This document shows positions 26,488-34,689 of a stretch of 64,000 bases of DNA, piece after piece (positions within the stretch are counted from its first letter, which is position 1; the number at the start of each line of letters is the position of its first letter). The notes under the pieces were generated by a model. It had not been told where the DNA came from, did no database searches, and saw only the letters and a list, made by a program, of their open reading frames with translations. The stretch is from assembly GCA_035496255.1 (NCBI GenBank), contig DATJEU010000079.1:53860-117859 (forward strand), given 5' to 3'. This DNA is from Gp6-AA40 sp035496255 (GTDB taxonomy: Bacteria > Acidobacteriota > Vicinamibacteria > Vicinamibacterales > UBA2999). Made by a program: the position numbers and the translations under genes.

Positions 26488-27579
26488 TCACGCGCTCGTC
26501 GGGGAGAGCCCGAGCCGGCGGCGATCGTAGCCGATGCGTCCGGCCTCGTACCATGCCCGGCGCTGCCGATACCACGTGACGGTTTCCCTGAGGCCGGATT
26601 CGAAGGTGTGCCGCGGCGTCCATCCAAGCTCGGTGCGCAGCTTCGTCGCGTCGATCGCGTAGCGGCGGTCATGACCCGGCCGGTCGGTCACGAACTGCTT
26701 CAGTTCACGATACGCGCGCAAGCCGCGCGCCTGCATCGCCGGGTTGCCGGCCGCCGGATACACCTCCTCGACGACCTCGCACAGCCGATCGACGATCGCC
26801 AGGTTGTTCTGCTCGTTGTCGGCGCCGACGTTGTAGCTGGCGCCCGGGCGGGCGGCGCGCAAGACCAGCATGAGGGCGGCGCAGTGATCCTCGACGTGCA
26901 GCCAGTCACGCACGTTGCCGCCGTCGCCGTAGATCGGCAGCGGCCGCGCGTCCAGCGCGTTGAGGATCATGAGCGGAATCAGCTTCTCGGCATGCTGGAA
27001 CGGGCCGTAGTTGTTCGAGCAGTTCGTAATGAGCGTCGGCAGCTGGTAGGTGTGCCAATACGCCCGCACGAGGTGATCGGCGCCGGCCTTGCTGGCCGAA
27101 TACGGCGAACTCGGCGCATACGCCGTCGTCTCACGGAACAACCCCTCGGCGCCAAGCGAGCCGTAGACTTCGTCGGTCGAGACGTGCAGAAGGCGGAAGG
27201 CCTCGCGGTCGGCCGGCGGCAGGGTACCGGCGTAGCGACGCGCGACTTCGAGCAGCGTGAACGTGCCGGTGACGTTGGTGTCGAGAAAGGCCTGCGGCGA
27301 GTCGATCGACCGGTCGACGTGCGTTTCCGCCGCCAGGTTCAGAATCGCCCGCGGACGGTGCTCGTTCACCACCGCGTCCATCAGCGGCCGATTCGCGATG
27401 TCACCGCGGACGAAGGTCACGCGTGGCTCGGTCGTCCAGGCCTCGACCGAGTGCGGATTCGCCGCATAGGTGAGCTTGTCGACGACGACGATCGCGTCGG
27501 TCGTGTGCGCGAGCGCGTAGTGAACGAGATTTGATCCGATGAATCCGGCGCCGCCGGTGATGAGCAGACTCGACATCAT
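26488..27579 (-). CDS. rmlB: dTDP-glucose 4,6-dehydratase
   Basis: The product of about 363 residues is an extended short-chain dehydrogenase with the NAD-binding TGGAGFIGSN near the N-terminus. It also has LAAETHVDRSID, the HVSTDEVYGSLG catalytic Thr-Asp-Glu segment and the YSASKAGAD Tyr-Lys pair. It converts dTDP-glucose to dTDP-4-keto-6-deoxyglucose. Two adjacent ATG codons at 27576 and 27579 are possible starts. It is upstream of rmlA and rmlC; rmlD is not in the window. Confidence 0.95.
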   Translation of the reverse strand: MMSSLLITGGAGFIGSNLVHYALAHTTDAIVVVDKLTYAANPHSVEAWTTEPRVTFVRGDIANRPLMDAVVNEHRPRAILNLAAETHVDRSIDSPQAFLDTNVTGTFTLLEVARRYAGTLPPADREAFRLLHVSTDEVYGSLGAEGLFRETTAYAPSSPYSASKAGADHLVRAYWHTYQLPTLITNCSNNYGPFQHAEKLIPLMILNALDARPLPIYGDGGNVRDWLHVEDHCAALMLVLRAARPGASYNVGADNEQNNLAIVDRLCEVVEEVYPAAGNPAMQARGLRAYRELKQFVTDRPGHDRRYAIDATKLRTELGWTPRHTFESGLRETVTWYRQRRAWYEAGRIGYDRRRLGLSPTSA

Positions 27580-27643
27580 TCGCCCGCTGCCCATTCTGGC
27601 ACGGACCCGCACCGGCACCTGCACCGGCGCGTCTGACCAGCGC

Positions 27644-27907
27644 TTAGTGCGCGATGAGCGGGGCGTCCTCGAGGAACAGCATCGGCATCGGCATGGGCAT
27701 CCAGTCGCCCAGCGATGTCGCCAAACGCGGCTGCGGCGCCATCTGATCGAAGCCTTCGAGCATGTAGCCGCGGGCCAGGATCTGTGCCTCGTACGCGAAC
27801 TGGACACGCATCGCTTCGAGATAGTCAGCACAGACGTGGTGATGCCACTGCTGGGCGGGTCCGTGGACGATGAACAGGAAGCGGTCCGGCTCCTCGAACA
27901 GCTCCAT
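27644..27907 (-). CDS. Small protein of unknown function upstream of rmlB
   Basis: From the internal ATG at 27907 the product has 87 residues and begins MELFEEPDRFLFIVHGPAQQ; a longer GTG-started form reaches 27961. It is rich in His, Trp and Met (QWHHHVCADYLEAM; WMPMPMPMLFLEDAPL near the end). No family was recognised and no ribosome-binding site is obvious. It is 64 bp upstream of rmlB on the same strand, so co-transcription is possible. Confidence 0.45.
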   Translation of the reverse strand: MELFEEPDRFLFIVHGPAQQWHHHVCADYLEAMRVQFAYEAQILARGYMLEGFDQMAPQPRLATSLGDWMPMPMPMLFLEDAPLIAH

Positions 27908-28079
27908 CGAAATAATCGAAGCTGGCGAGCGCGAATACAACCAGGAAGCGCGTAGCGTCACAAAGAGACGTTTCGGCGGCAGAGGACGGGATCAACAGCG
28001 GCGGCGGGCCATTCCTTGAAAAGCCAGGGACTGTCGCTGGGGTGACGCGGAGGAGACGAGGGCCCCCGAGCGGCGCCTG

Positions 28080-28745
28080 CTACGCGGTGAGGCGTGCCAT
28101 CACCGCGGCGACCACGCGATCGCACCGCGATTGGCCGAAGGTGAACGCCGTCGCCGTGGCCGCACCGGTGCGCGCCAGCAGTTCACGCTGCAGTGCCTGC
28201 CGCGCGCGGGAGAAGCGCGTCTTGACGACATCCTCGCTGACGCCCAGGATGTGCGCGGTTTCGGCAGTGCTCAGACCCTGCACCTGGCGCAGCATGAAGA
28301 CCTCACGATAACCGTCACCGAGTGTGTCGATCGCGGATTCGATCAGTCCGCCAACCTCGCGGCCGAACGCCTGCCGTTCCGGATCGGGCGCGGACGTGAG
28401 GGGCATGAATGTCTCCACGGCAGTATCGTCCAGCGGCTGGTAGCGGCCACGCCGGCGGGCGCGGCCCAGTGCCTCGTAGACCGCGATCTTGGTCAACCAG
28501 GTCGAGAATCTGGCGCGGCCGTCGAACTGTGACAGGTGTGCGTAGGCGTTGACATACGCCTCCTGCATCACATCCTCGGCCTCGCGATCGTCGCGCAGGA
28601 TGGCCCGGGCCGCCCGATAGACCTGCTCATTGTGCCGCCGCATCAGCACCTCGAACAGCCCTGTTTCGCCCGCGAGCACCCGCGACACGACCTCTTCGTC
28701 GGACAGCGTCGTCTGCAAATCCAGGGTAGTGGCGTTGGCCTGCAT
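28080..28745 (-). CDS. ECF RNA polymerase sigma factor (RpoE/SigW-like)
   Basis: The 221-residue protein has sigma region 2 (LFEVLMRRHNEQVYRAARAILRD, then DREAEDVMQEAYVNAYAHL and RFSTWLTKIAVYEAL) and region 4 (LGDGYREVFMLRQVQGLSTAETAHILGVSEDVVKTRFSRARQ). It recruits RNA polymerase to stress or envelope promoters. No anti-sigma factor gene is adjacent; the neighbour across the divergent spacer is a DoxX-like membrane protein. A perfect inverted repeat lies between the two. Confidence 0.9.
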   Translation of the reverse strand: MQANATTLDLQTTLSDEEVVSRVLAGETGLFEVLMRRHNEQVYRAARAILRDDREAEDVMQEAYVNAYAHLSQFDGRARFSTWLTKIAVYEALGRARRRGRYQPLDDTAVETFMPLTSAPDPERQAFGREVGGLIESAIDTLGDGYREVFMLRQVQGLSTAETAHILGVSEDVVKTRFSRARQALQRELLARTGAATATAFTFGQSRCDRVVAAVMARLTA

Positions 28746-28769
28746 GCCTAACAGAGTAACAACCCCGGA

Positions 28770-28801
28770 AAAGGTGACAGGAGGGCCGCGGCGTCACCTT
28801 T
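28770..28801. promoter_or_regulatory. Perfect inverted repeat between divergent genes
   Basis: AAAGGTGAC (28770-28778) and GTCACCTTT (28793-28801) are 9-bp perfect arms with a 14-bp spacer. They sit in the 93-bp gap between the sigma factor start and the DoxX-like gene start, a position suited to an operator serving both. Confidence 0.4.
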
Positions 28802-28838
28802 GGCGGCGCCGGCACTCAGTTCGAGTGGAGGCAACACC

Positions 28839-29258
28839 ATGGATACTCGACTGAACACGCCGCTCCGGGTCCTGCACGTCGCCATCGGCCTGACCGCCAC
28901 GCTGGCCGGACTCGACAAGTTCTTCAACCTGCTGGCCGACTGGGGCAGCTACGTCAGCCCGGCCGTGGCGCAGCTACTGCCCTTCTCCGTCGTCACGCTG
29001 ATGCAGATCGTCGGCGTCGTGGAATTCGCCGTCGGTCTGACGATTCTGGTCATCGCGCCGCGCATCGGCGCGTACGTCGCGAGCGTATGGCTGCTGCTGA
29101 TCGCGGTGAACCTCGTCATCGGCGGTCACCTCGACGTGGCCGTCCGCGACGTGGTCATGTCGATTGCCGCGTTCACCGTGGCGCGTTTCATCGAGGTGCG
29201 CGAGGGCAGCACGGTCCCTGCTCCGGCGAGCACGACTCGCCGTCCGTTGACGGCCTAG
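28839..29258 (+). CDS. DoxX-like four-helix membrane protein
   Basis: The 139-residue protein has four hydrophobic segments, starting RVLHVAIGLTATLAGLDKFFNL, the GLDKFxN motif typical of DoxX-like proteins. Later segments include MQIVGVVEFAVGLTILVI and a final helix. The ATG is preceded by GGAGG at 28827-28831. The family is linked loosely to redox and sulfur metabolism, but the function here is unknown. It faces the ECF sigma factor. Confidence 0.65.
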   Translation: MDTRLNTPLRVLHVAIGLTATLAGLDKFFNLLADWGSYVSPAVAQLLPFSVVTLMQIVGVVEFAVGLTILVIAPRIGAYVASVWLLLIAVNLVIGGHLDVAVRDVVMSIAAFTVARFIEVREGSTVPAPASTTRRPLTA

Positions 29259-29272
29259 TCGAATCCCTGCAG

Positions 29273-29328
29273 GGCGGGTCCTGCTTTGTGGACCCGCCGG
29301 CCGGCGGGTCTGCACAGCAAGACCGGCC
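29273..29328. repeat. REP-like palindrome doublet
   Basis: GGCGGGTCC and GGACCCGCC form a 9-bp stem with an 8-base loop. They are followed directly by GGCGGGTCT, an 8-base loop and AGACCGGCC. The same doublet layout recurs at 42654-42858 and 49415-49478. Confidence 0.7.
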
Positions 29329-29391
29329 CTCCAGATTGCGTCGTCGCCCTGTCTGGCCTCATCTCGCCTGTCTGGCCTCATACTGTCGGCC

Positions 29392-30537
29392 ATGTCACGA
29401 GATACCACGCGCCGCGAGGCGCTTCGCCTGATTGGCCTCGGCGCGGCCGCCGTGGCGATGCCATCGATTGCCTCGCCGCAGGCACCGACATTTCCCAAGG
29501 GCGCGATCATCCGCACGCTGTTCAAGGACATGGCACCGGAAGAACTCGCCGGGGGCGCGACGCTTTTCCACGAGCACCTCTCGCTGGGTACCGACTTCAA
29601 TCAACGCTTCACCGCGGCGGCGCAGGCCGCGCGCGCGCTGAATGGTCCCGGACCGGCGCCACTCGGCACGCCACCCGCGCCACCTCGCGCCGGCGGCGCG
29701 CCGAATGCCGGCCCGGGACGAGGAACTGGACGCGCGGGAGGTCCGCCACCAGCGGCGGGCCCGAACCCGATGAGCGATCCGACGTTGATGGCGCAGGAAC
29801 TGACGCAGGCCAAAGCCGAGGGCGTCGCCTGCATCGTCGACGCCGGGCATCCCGACTCGGGCCGCGACATCAACTTCCTCCGGCAAGCTTCGATGCTTTC
29901 AGGGCTGCCGGTGGTTGCGGGCGGTGGTTTCTACGCCGAGCCGTGGTATCCGAAAGAGCTGGCGACGATGAGCGAGGACGACATCGTCAAGGCGTTGATC
30001 AAGCAGGCCGATGATGACGTACTCGGCGCGTGGGGCGAAATCGGGTCGTGGGACGAGATCACGGCGGTCGAGCGCAAGGTGTTCCGCGCGGTGGGCCGCG
30101 CACAGGTGGCGACGAACCTGCCGATCTTCACGCACACGGGGATTCCAGGAAAGTCCGCGATGGAACAGCTCGATCTCCTCGAGGACGCCGGCGCGAATCC
30201 CGCGAAGATCGTGATCGGCCATCTCGGCAACCTGCCGGATGCGAACGTCTACGTCCAGAAGATCATCTGCCGGCGCGGCGCGTACGTCGGGTTCGATCGC
30301 CAGGGCGGCGGCGGCGACGCGAACGTGGTGCCCATGGTGCTGGCGTTGCTCGAGGCCGGCTATGTCGACCACCTGATGTTCTCGGCCGACACGATGCGCG
30401 GCTATGGCAAGACGCTCACGGTGTTCCTGCCGAAGCTCAAAGCCGCGGGCGTGAGCGACGACATCATTCACCAGATCACCGTGAACAACTCGCGCCGCTG
30501 GCTCGCGTTCGTCCCGAAACGGCCGCGGAAACGGTAG
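29392..30537 (+). CDS. Tat-exported phosphotriesterase-family metal hydrolase
   Basis: The 381-residue product begins with a twin-arginine signal (TTRREALRLIGLGAAAVAM). Metal-ligand motifs of the amidohydrolase/phosphotriesterase fold are in order: HEHL near residue 62, a second-ligand region IFTHTG, GHLGN and SADTM near the end. A Pro/Gly-rich insertion of about 50 residues (residues 88-130) is unusual for the family. It probably acts outside the membrane on an ester, lactone or phosphotriester; the substrate is unknown. The TAG stop is part of a REP-like palindrome. Confidence 0.8.
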   Translation: MSRDTTRREALRLIGLGAAAVAMPSIASPQAPTFPKGAIIRTLFKDMAPEELAGGATLFHEHLSLGTDFNQRFTAAAQAARALNGPGPAPLGTPPAPPRAGGAPNAGPGRGTGRAGGPPPAAGPNPMSDPTLMAQELTQAKAEGVACIVDAGHPDSGRDINFLRQASMLSGLPVVAGGGFYAEPWYPKELATMSEDDIVKALIKQADDDVLGAWGEIGSWDEITAVERKVFRAVGRAQVATNLPIFTHTGIPGKSAMEQLDLLEDAGANPAKIVIGHLGNLPDANVYVQKIICRRGAYVGFDRQGGGGDANVVPMVLALLEAGYVDHLMFSADTMRGYGKTLTVFLPKLKAAGVSDDIIHQITVNNSRRWLAFVPKRPRKR

Positions 30538-30568
30538 GCCGGGATCCGCGAAGCGGTCCCGGCCTACC
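30533..30568. repeat. REP-like palindrome overlapping a stop codon
   Basis: GGTAGGCCGGGATCCGC and GCGGTCCCGGCCTACC form a 16-bp near-perfect stem (one bulge) around GAA. The TAG within the left end is the stop codon of the phosphotriesterase-like gene. Confidence 0.75.
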
Positions 30569-30595
30569 GTTCGCGAATCGGCGCCCAGCATCGCC

Positions 30596-31162
30596 ATGTC
30601 TCACTCCGTCAAACGCGACTTCCCGGTCTGGAACATCCGTCGCCTGCTCGAACCGGGGCCGATCGTCCTGGTCAGCTCCGCGTGGAAGCGGGAGACGAAC
30701 ATCATGACCATGGGCTGGCACACGGTAATGGAGTTTCAGCCATCACTGGTCGGCTGCATCATCTCCAACGCGAATTACAGCTTCGAGATGATCCGCAAGA
30801 GCCGCGCGTGCGTCATCAACGTGCCGACGGCCGACATGGCGGCCACCGTCGTCCGAATCGGCAACAGCAGCGGCCGCGACATCGACAAGTTTGCCGAATT
30901 CGAACTGACAGCCGTCCGGGCGCAGCGCGTGCAGGCGCCCTTGATCAGCGAGTGCTACGCCAATCTCGAATGCCGGCTGGCGGACGCCAGCTGGATCCGG
31001 AAGTACAACTTCTTCGTGTTCGAAGTGGTTAAGGCCCACGTCGCGACATCACCGGACGTGCCGACAACGATCCACTACCGCGGTGACGGCGAATTTCTGA
31101 TCGCCGGCAAAACGACACGGCGATACCGGCGGTTGTTTCGTCCGGCGTTGCTCGATTCTTAG
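30596..31162 (+). CDS. Flavin reductase-like (FMN-binding split barrel) protein
   Basis: The 188-residue cytosolic protein resembles the flavin reductase/flavoredoxin domain: IVLVSSAWKRETNIMTMGWHTVM near the start, PSLVGCIISNANYSFEMIRKS for FMN binding, and CVINVPTADM followed by the LTAVRAQRVQAPLISECYANLECRL tail region. It likely binds FMN and passes electrons to a partner. It starts 58 bp after the phosphotriesterase-like gene. Confidence 0.8.
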   Translation: MSHSVKRDFPVWNIRRLLEPGPIVLVSSAWKRETNIMTMGWHTVMEFQPSLVGCIISNANYSFEMIRKSRACVINVPTADMAATVVRIGNSSGRDIDKFAEFELTAVRAQRVQAPLISECYANLECRLADASWIRKYNFFVFEVVKAHVATSPDVPTTIHYRGDGEFLIAGKTTRRYRRLFRPALLDS

Positions 31163-31166
31163 GCTT

Positions 31167-31223
31167 AGGCCGACCTGAAGGTCGGCCTCTACGAATGCGC
31201 CTGAAGGTCGGCCTCTACGAATG
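31167..31223. repeat. REP-like hairpin plus 24-bp direct repeat
   Basis: GGCCGACCT and AGGTCGGCC form a short stem. A 24-base segment beginning CCTGAAGGTCGGCCTCTACG occurs at 31174-31197 and again at 31200-31223. Each copy ends with CTAC, the complement of the GTAG seen at other REP-like elements. Confidence 0.7.
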
Positions 31224-31238
31224 AGCCGCGCCAGACGC

Positions 31239-31259
31239 TGGCCACTGGCCACTAGCCGA
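31239..31259. repeat. Heptanucleotide tandem repeat (TGGCCAC)
   Basis: TGGCCAC, TGGCCAC and TAGCCGA in tandem. The last unit contains the stop codon (complement of CTA at 31252-31254) of the DUF2911 gene. Confidence 0.65.
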
Positions 31260-31884
31260 TCTTGAACGCTACGCTCGCCAGCACCTTGTCCCACTCGATC
31301 GCCAACGCACCGCCGGCGTCGCTCATGTCCAGGAACTTCCACGTCAACTGATCGACCGAATGCGGCAGCGTCTCGAGCTTCATCGGCGCGCGGAGAACGT
31401 CCTTGTCCGGCGTGTAGTCGAACGCGCCGTAGAGCGCTTCCTTGTCGCGCGACGGAAACACCTGCGAGGCATTCCAGTTGGAGACGATGAACGTCCAGTT
31501 GTTCGGTTTGAGGTCGATGAACAGGCTGTACTCACCGGGCGCGAGCGTCTTGCCGTTGATGACGAGCGGCACTTCATTGCGTAGTCTGGTGGAAACATTG
31601 GCACCCGCGCGCCACACGGGCGCGCCGCCATTCAGGAGCTTCCCGTAGTCGGCGCCACTGCCCCACAGGTCGCGCCCGCGCTTGATAGGCCGGCTATATG
31701 TGACTTCGATCCACTTGCCACCCTGATAGACCGGCTCGGCAGGGTTACCGGCGTACTTGCCACGTATCTCGGTCGCGGCCGTGCCCTGAGGACTCGGTTG
31801 CCGACCCCGTTGCGCGTACGCACCGCCGCCGAGTGCCAGAATCGTCACGATCGCCAGCGCCACGCCCGTTGTTCCTCGCGTCAT
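31252..31884 (-). CDS. Secreted DUF2911 family protein
   Basis: The 210-residue product has a signal peptide (MTRGTTGVALAIVTILALGG) after an ATG with a strong GGAGG box. The conserved DUF2911 order is clear: WIEVTYSRPIKRGRDLWG, YGKLLNGGAPVWRAGANVST, LVINGKTLAPGEYSLFIDL and WTFIVSNW. DUF2911 proteins are exported, beta-rich and of unknown function, common in Acidobacteriota and Bacteroidota. It stands divergently to the hybrid kinase gene. Confidence 0.85.
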   Translation of the reverse strand: MTRGTTGVALAIVTILALGGGAYAQRGRQPSPQGTAATEIRGKYAGNPAEPVYQGGKWIEVTYSRPIKRGRDLWGSGADYGKLLNGGAPVWRAGANVSTRLRNEVPLVINGKTLAPGEYSLFIDLKPNNWTFIVSNWNASQVFPSRDKEALYGAFDYTPDKDVLRAPMKLETLPHSVDQLTWKFLDMSDAGGALAIEWDKVLASVAFKIG

Positions 31885-31975
31885 CAGCCTTCCTCCGTTA
31901 CTGTCGGCCGCCACCCTTGCAGATTCATGTCATCGGACGGCAAGTTGGCATGGGCCGTGCGGGACCGGCCGCACG

Positions 31976-34444
31976 ATGAGTCAGTTCGGCCAACCTCCCG
32001 CCAACTCGTCCAACCCAGCCGCCGAAGCCCAGGCATACCTCGCCGCAATCGTCGAATCGTCGGATGACGCGATTATCGCCAAGAATCTCGACGGCATCAT
32101 CCAGTCGTGCAATGCCGCCGCGCAACGCCTGTTCGGGTACACCGCCGACGAAATGATCGGTCAGTCGATCCGAATGCTCATCCCGCCCGACCGCCAGAGC
32201 GAGGAAGACGACATCCTGGCGCGCATCCGTCGCGGCCAACGCCTCGATCATTTTGAAACCGTCCGTCTGGCGAAAGGCGGCCGGCAGGTGGACATCTCGC
32301 TCACGGTGTCGCCGGTCCGCGATGCCACTGGAGCGATCATTGGCGTCTCCAAAACGGCGCGGGACATCACCGAACAGAAGCGGGTCGCCGCGGCGCTCGC
32401 CGCCCAGCGTGAATGGTTTCGCGTCACGCTGGCGAGCATCGGCGACGGAATCATTGCGGCCGACGCCGACGGCAACGTCAACTACCTGAACGCCGTCGCG
32501 GAAACGCTGACCGGCTGGAGCAATACGGACGCCGCTGGACGGCCGCTCAGCGAAGTGTTTCACATCATCAACGAGAAGACGCGGACACCTGTCGAGAACC
32601 CGGCGACCCTGGTGATCCGCAGCGGCAAGATCGTCGGTCTGGCCAATCACACGATCCTGATCGACCGCAACGGACAGGAACGGCCGATTTCCGACAGCGC
32701 AGCCCCGATCCTCGACGACGCCGGCCGGATTCTCGGCGTCGTGCTGGTATTCCGCGATTTCACGACGCAGCGGCGGGCCGAAGAAGCATTGGCCGAACAG
32801 CACGAATGGTTCGAGACGACGATCGAAAGCATCGGCGACGCCGTCATTGCCACGGACGTCCGCGGCCGCGTCGTGTTCATGAATCCGGTCGCGGAGCATC
32901 TCACGGGGTGGAACACCGATGCCGCGCGCGACCGTCCCTGCACGGAGATCTTCCGCATCATCAACGAAAGGACCCGGCGACCCATCGACAATCCGGTGAC
33001 GCGCGTGTTGCGCGACGGCGTGATCGTCGGCCTGGCGAATCACACGCTGCTGATTGCGGTCGACGGCACCGAGCATCCCATCGACGACAGCGGCGCGCCG
33101 ATTCGCAATCGCGAGGGCCGCATCGTCGGCGTCGTGCTGGTGTTCCGCGACGTTGGCGAACGGCGGCGCATCGAGGCGGAACGCGATCTCGCCGCGGCGG
33201 AACGGGAGCGGCTGCTGGCGGCAGAGCGGACGGCCCGCGCCGAGGCGGAGCGGGCGAATCGGCTGAAAGACGACTTCGTCGCGATGGTGTCGCACGAACT
33301 GCGGACGCCGTTGAATGCGATCCTCGGATGGACGGACCTGCTGCTGCGCAACCGCGACGACGAGGCGCTCGCCAATCGCGGCCTGGACGTGATCGCGCGC
33401 AACACACGGCTCCAGGCGCAACTGATCTCGGACCTGCTTGATGTCAGCCGCATCGTCTCCGGCAAGCTGCGACTGGATATCCAGAGCGTGGATCTCGCCG
33501 CCGTGATCGAATCGGCGATTGAGACCGTCCAGCACTCGGCCGACGAAAAAGGCATTCAGATCGTCAAGGAGCTCGATCGCACGCTGGGTCCGACGGCGGG
33601 CGATCCCGCGCGGTTGCAGCAGGTGATCTGGAACCTGCTGTCGAACGCGCTGAAGTTCACGCCCAGCGGCGGCAGGATCCGCGTCCTCCTGCATCGCGCA
33701 CACGCGCGGGCGGAACTCGTTGTCGAGGACAACGGCGCCGGCATTCGCGAACAGTTCCTGCCCTATGTATTCGAACGGTTTCAGCAGGCCGATGCATCGC
33801 GGGCGCGACGGTTCGGCGGGCTGGGCCTGGGCCTGTCGATTGTGAAGAACCTCGTCGAGCTCCACGGCGGAACGGTGTTCGCGGCGAGCGCCGGTGACAA
33901 CCAGGGCGCCACGTTCACCATCGCGCTTCCGCTGACGGCGCCGCCGGAATTGCGGGAAGAAGCGCTGGTCCATCCGGGTTCGGCGACGGCGCTGACCGAA
34001 GACGTGTCGCTCACCGGCATCCGGCTCCTCGTCGTCGAAGACGACGCCGACGCGGTCGCGTTCGTGAAGAACCTGTTCGAGATGCACGGCGCCGAGGTGA
34101 CGACGGCGGTGTCGGCCAACGACGCGATCGACGCCATGGACGACCTCCAGCCGGACATTCTGATCAGCGATATCGGGCTGCCCGGCATGGACGGCTATGA
34201 ACTGATCGAGGCGGTGCGGCGGCGAGATGCCGGAAACGGAGGGCGGATCCTTGCCGTGGCGCTGACGGCGTTCGCACGGTCGGAAGATCGGACGCGGGCG
34301 CTGCTCGCCGGCTATCACGCGCACGTCGCGAAGCCGGTCGAATCCGCGGAGCTCCTGGCCACGGTGGCCACCTTCGCCGAGATCGTCAGGGCCCAGCGCG
34401 CAAGGCATCGGCATGACACGCGGCCACGACCCAGTTCGACGTGA
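31976..34444 (+). CDS. Hybrid histidine kinase with three PAS domains and a receiver
   Basis: The 822-residue soluble protein has PAS domains at about 20-140, 150-270 and 280-395. After these come a coiled coil, the kinase H-box VAMVSHELRTPLNAI with His440, an ATPase domain (NLLSNALKFTPSG, FGGLGLGLSIVKN) and a C-terminal receiver with Asp732 in LISDIGLPGMDG. The second and third PAS domains share near-identical phrases (HIINEKTRTPVENP against RIINERTRRPIDNP), showing an internal duplication of about 130 residues. No transmembrane segment is present, so it senses a cytosolic signal such as redox or a ligand. Confidence 0.92.
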   Translation: MSQFGQPPANSSNPAAEAQAYLAAIVESSDDAIIAKNLDGIIQSCNAAAQRLFGYTADEMIGQSIRMLIPPDRQSEEDDILARIRRGQRLDHFETVRLAKGGRQVDISLTVSPVRDATGAIIGVSKTARDITEQKRVAAALAAQREWFRVTLASIGDGIIAADADGNVNYLNAVAETLTGWSNTDAAGRPLSEVFHIINEKTRTPVENPATLVIRSGKIVGLANHTILIDRNGQERPISDSAAPILDDAGRILGVVLVFRDFTTQRRAEEALAEQHEWFETTIESIGDAVIATDVRGRVVFMNPVAEHLTGWNTDAARDRPCTEIFRIINERTRRPIDNPVTRVLRDGVIVGLANHTLLIAVDGTEHPIDDSGAPIRNREGRIVGVVLVFRDVGERRRIEAERDLAAAERERLLAAERTARAEAERANRLKDDFVAMVSHELRTPLNAILGWTDLLLRNRDDEALANRGLDVIARNTRLQAQLISDLLDVSRIVSGKLRLDIQSVDLAAVIESAIETVQHSADEKGIQIVKELDRTLGPTAGDPARLQQVIWNLLSNALKFTPSGGRIRVLLHRAHARAELVVEDNGAGIREQFLPYVFERFQQADASRARRFGGLGLGLSIVKNLVELHGGTVFAASAGDNQGATFTIALPLTAPPELREEALVHPGSATALTEDVSLTGIRLLVVEDDADAVAFVKNLFEMHGAEVTTAVSANDAIDAMDDLQPDILISDIGLPGMDGYELIEAVRRRDAGNGGRILAVALTAFARSEDRTRALLAGYHAHVAKPVESAELLATVATFAEIVRAQRARHRHDTRPRPSST

Positions 34445-34481
34445 TTCGACTCGCGCGAACAGTTCGTACAAAGCGGACGTC

Positions 34482-34502
34482 GGCTGGTGGCTGGTGGCTG
34501 GT
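34482..34502. repeat. Heptanucleotide tandem repeat (GGCTGGT)
   Basis: Three exact GGCTGGT units follow the hybrid kinase gene. Confidence 0.8.
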
Positions 34503-34506
34503 GGGC

Positions 34507-34543
34507 GTAGAGGCCGCTGCGGCTCTTAGAGGGCGCCCTTTAG
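34507..34543. repeat. REP-like element with GTAG end
   Basis: GTAG is followed by the hairpin GCCGC-T-GCGGC and then the palindrome AGGGCGCCCT, ending TTTAG. It resembles the other GTAG-flanked elements in the window. Confidence 0.5.
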
Positions 34544-34572
34544 AACGATCTGGGATTTCGGTGCAGGCGTAA

Positions 34573-34638
34573 GGGCGGGTCTTCACCCTCGACTTGCGCT
34601 CGCGGTGCCCTGAGCGTCGTCGACGGGCAGACCCGCCC
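34573..34638. other. Long nested hairpin, structured RNA or REP-like element
   Basis: GGGCGGGTCT (34573-34582) pairs with AGACCCGCCC (34629-34638). Inside it CCCTCGAC pairs with GTCGACGGG with a single bulge, and CGCTC pairs with GAGCG. About 23 base pairs form one 66-base stem in the gap between convergent genes. It may act as a terminator, a structured RNA or a REP relative. Confidence 0.45.
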
Positions 34639-34689
34639 CCGGGCCGAAGGCCGGTGATCAACGTTCACGAGGCGGCCTGGAAGCTCGCC

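Noticed and set aside
31925..34471. 848-residue minus-strand frame
   Set aside because: It is the antisense of the hybrid kinase. Its Arg/His/Asp-rich composition is typical of antisense frames in GC-rich DNA.
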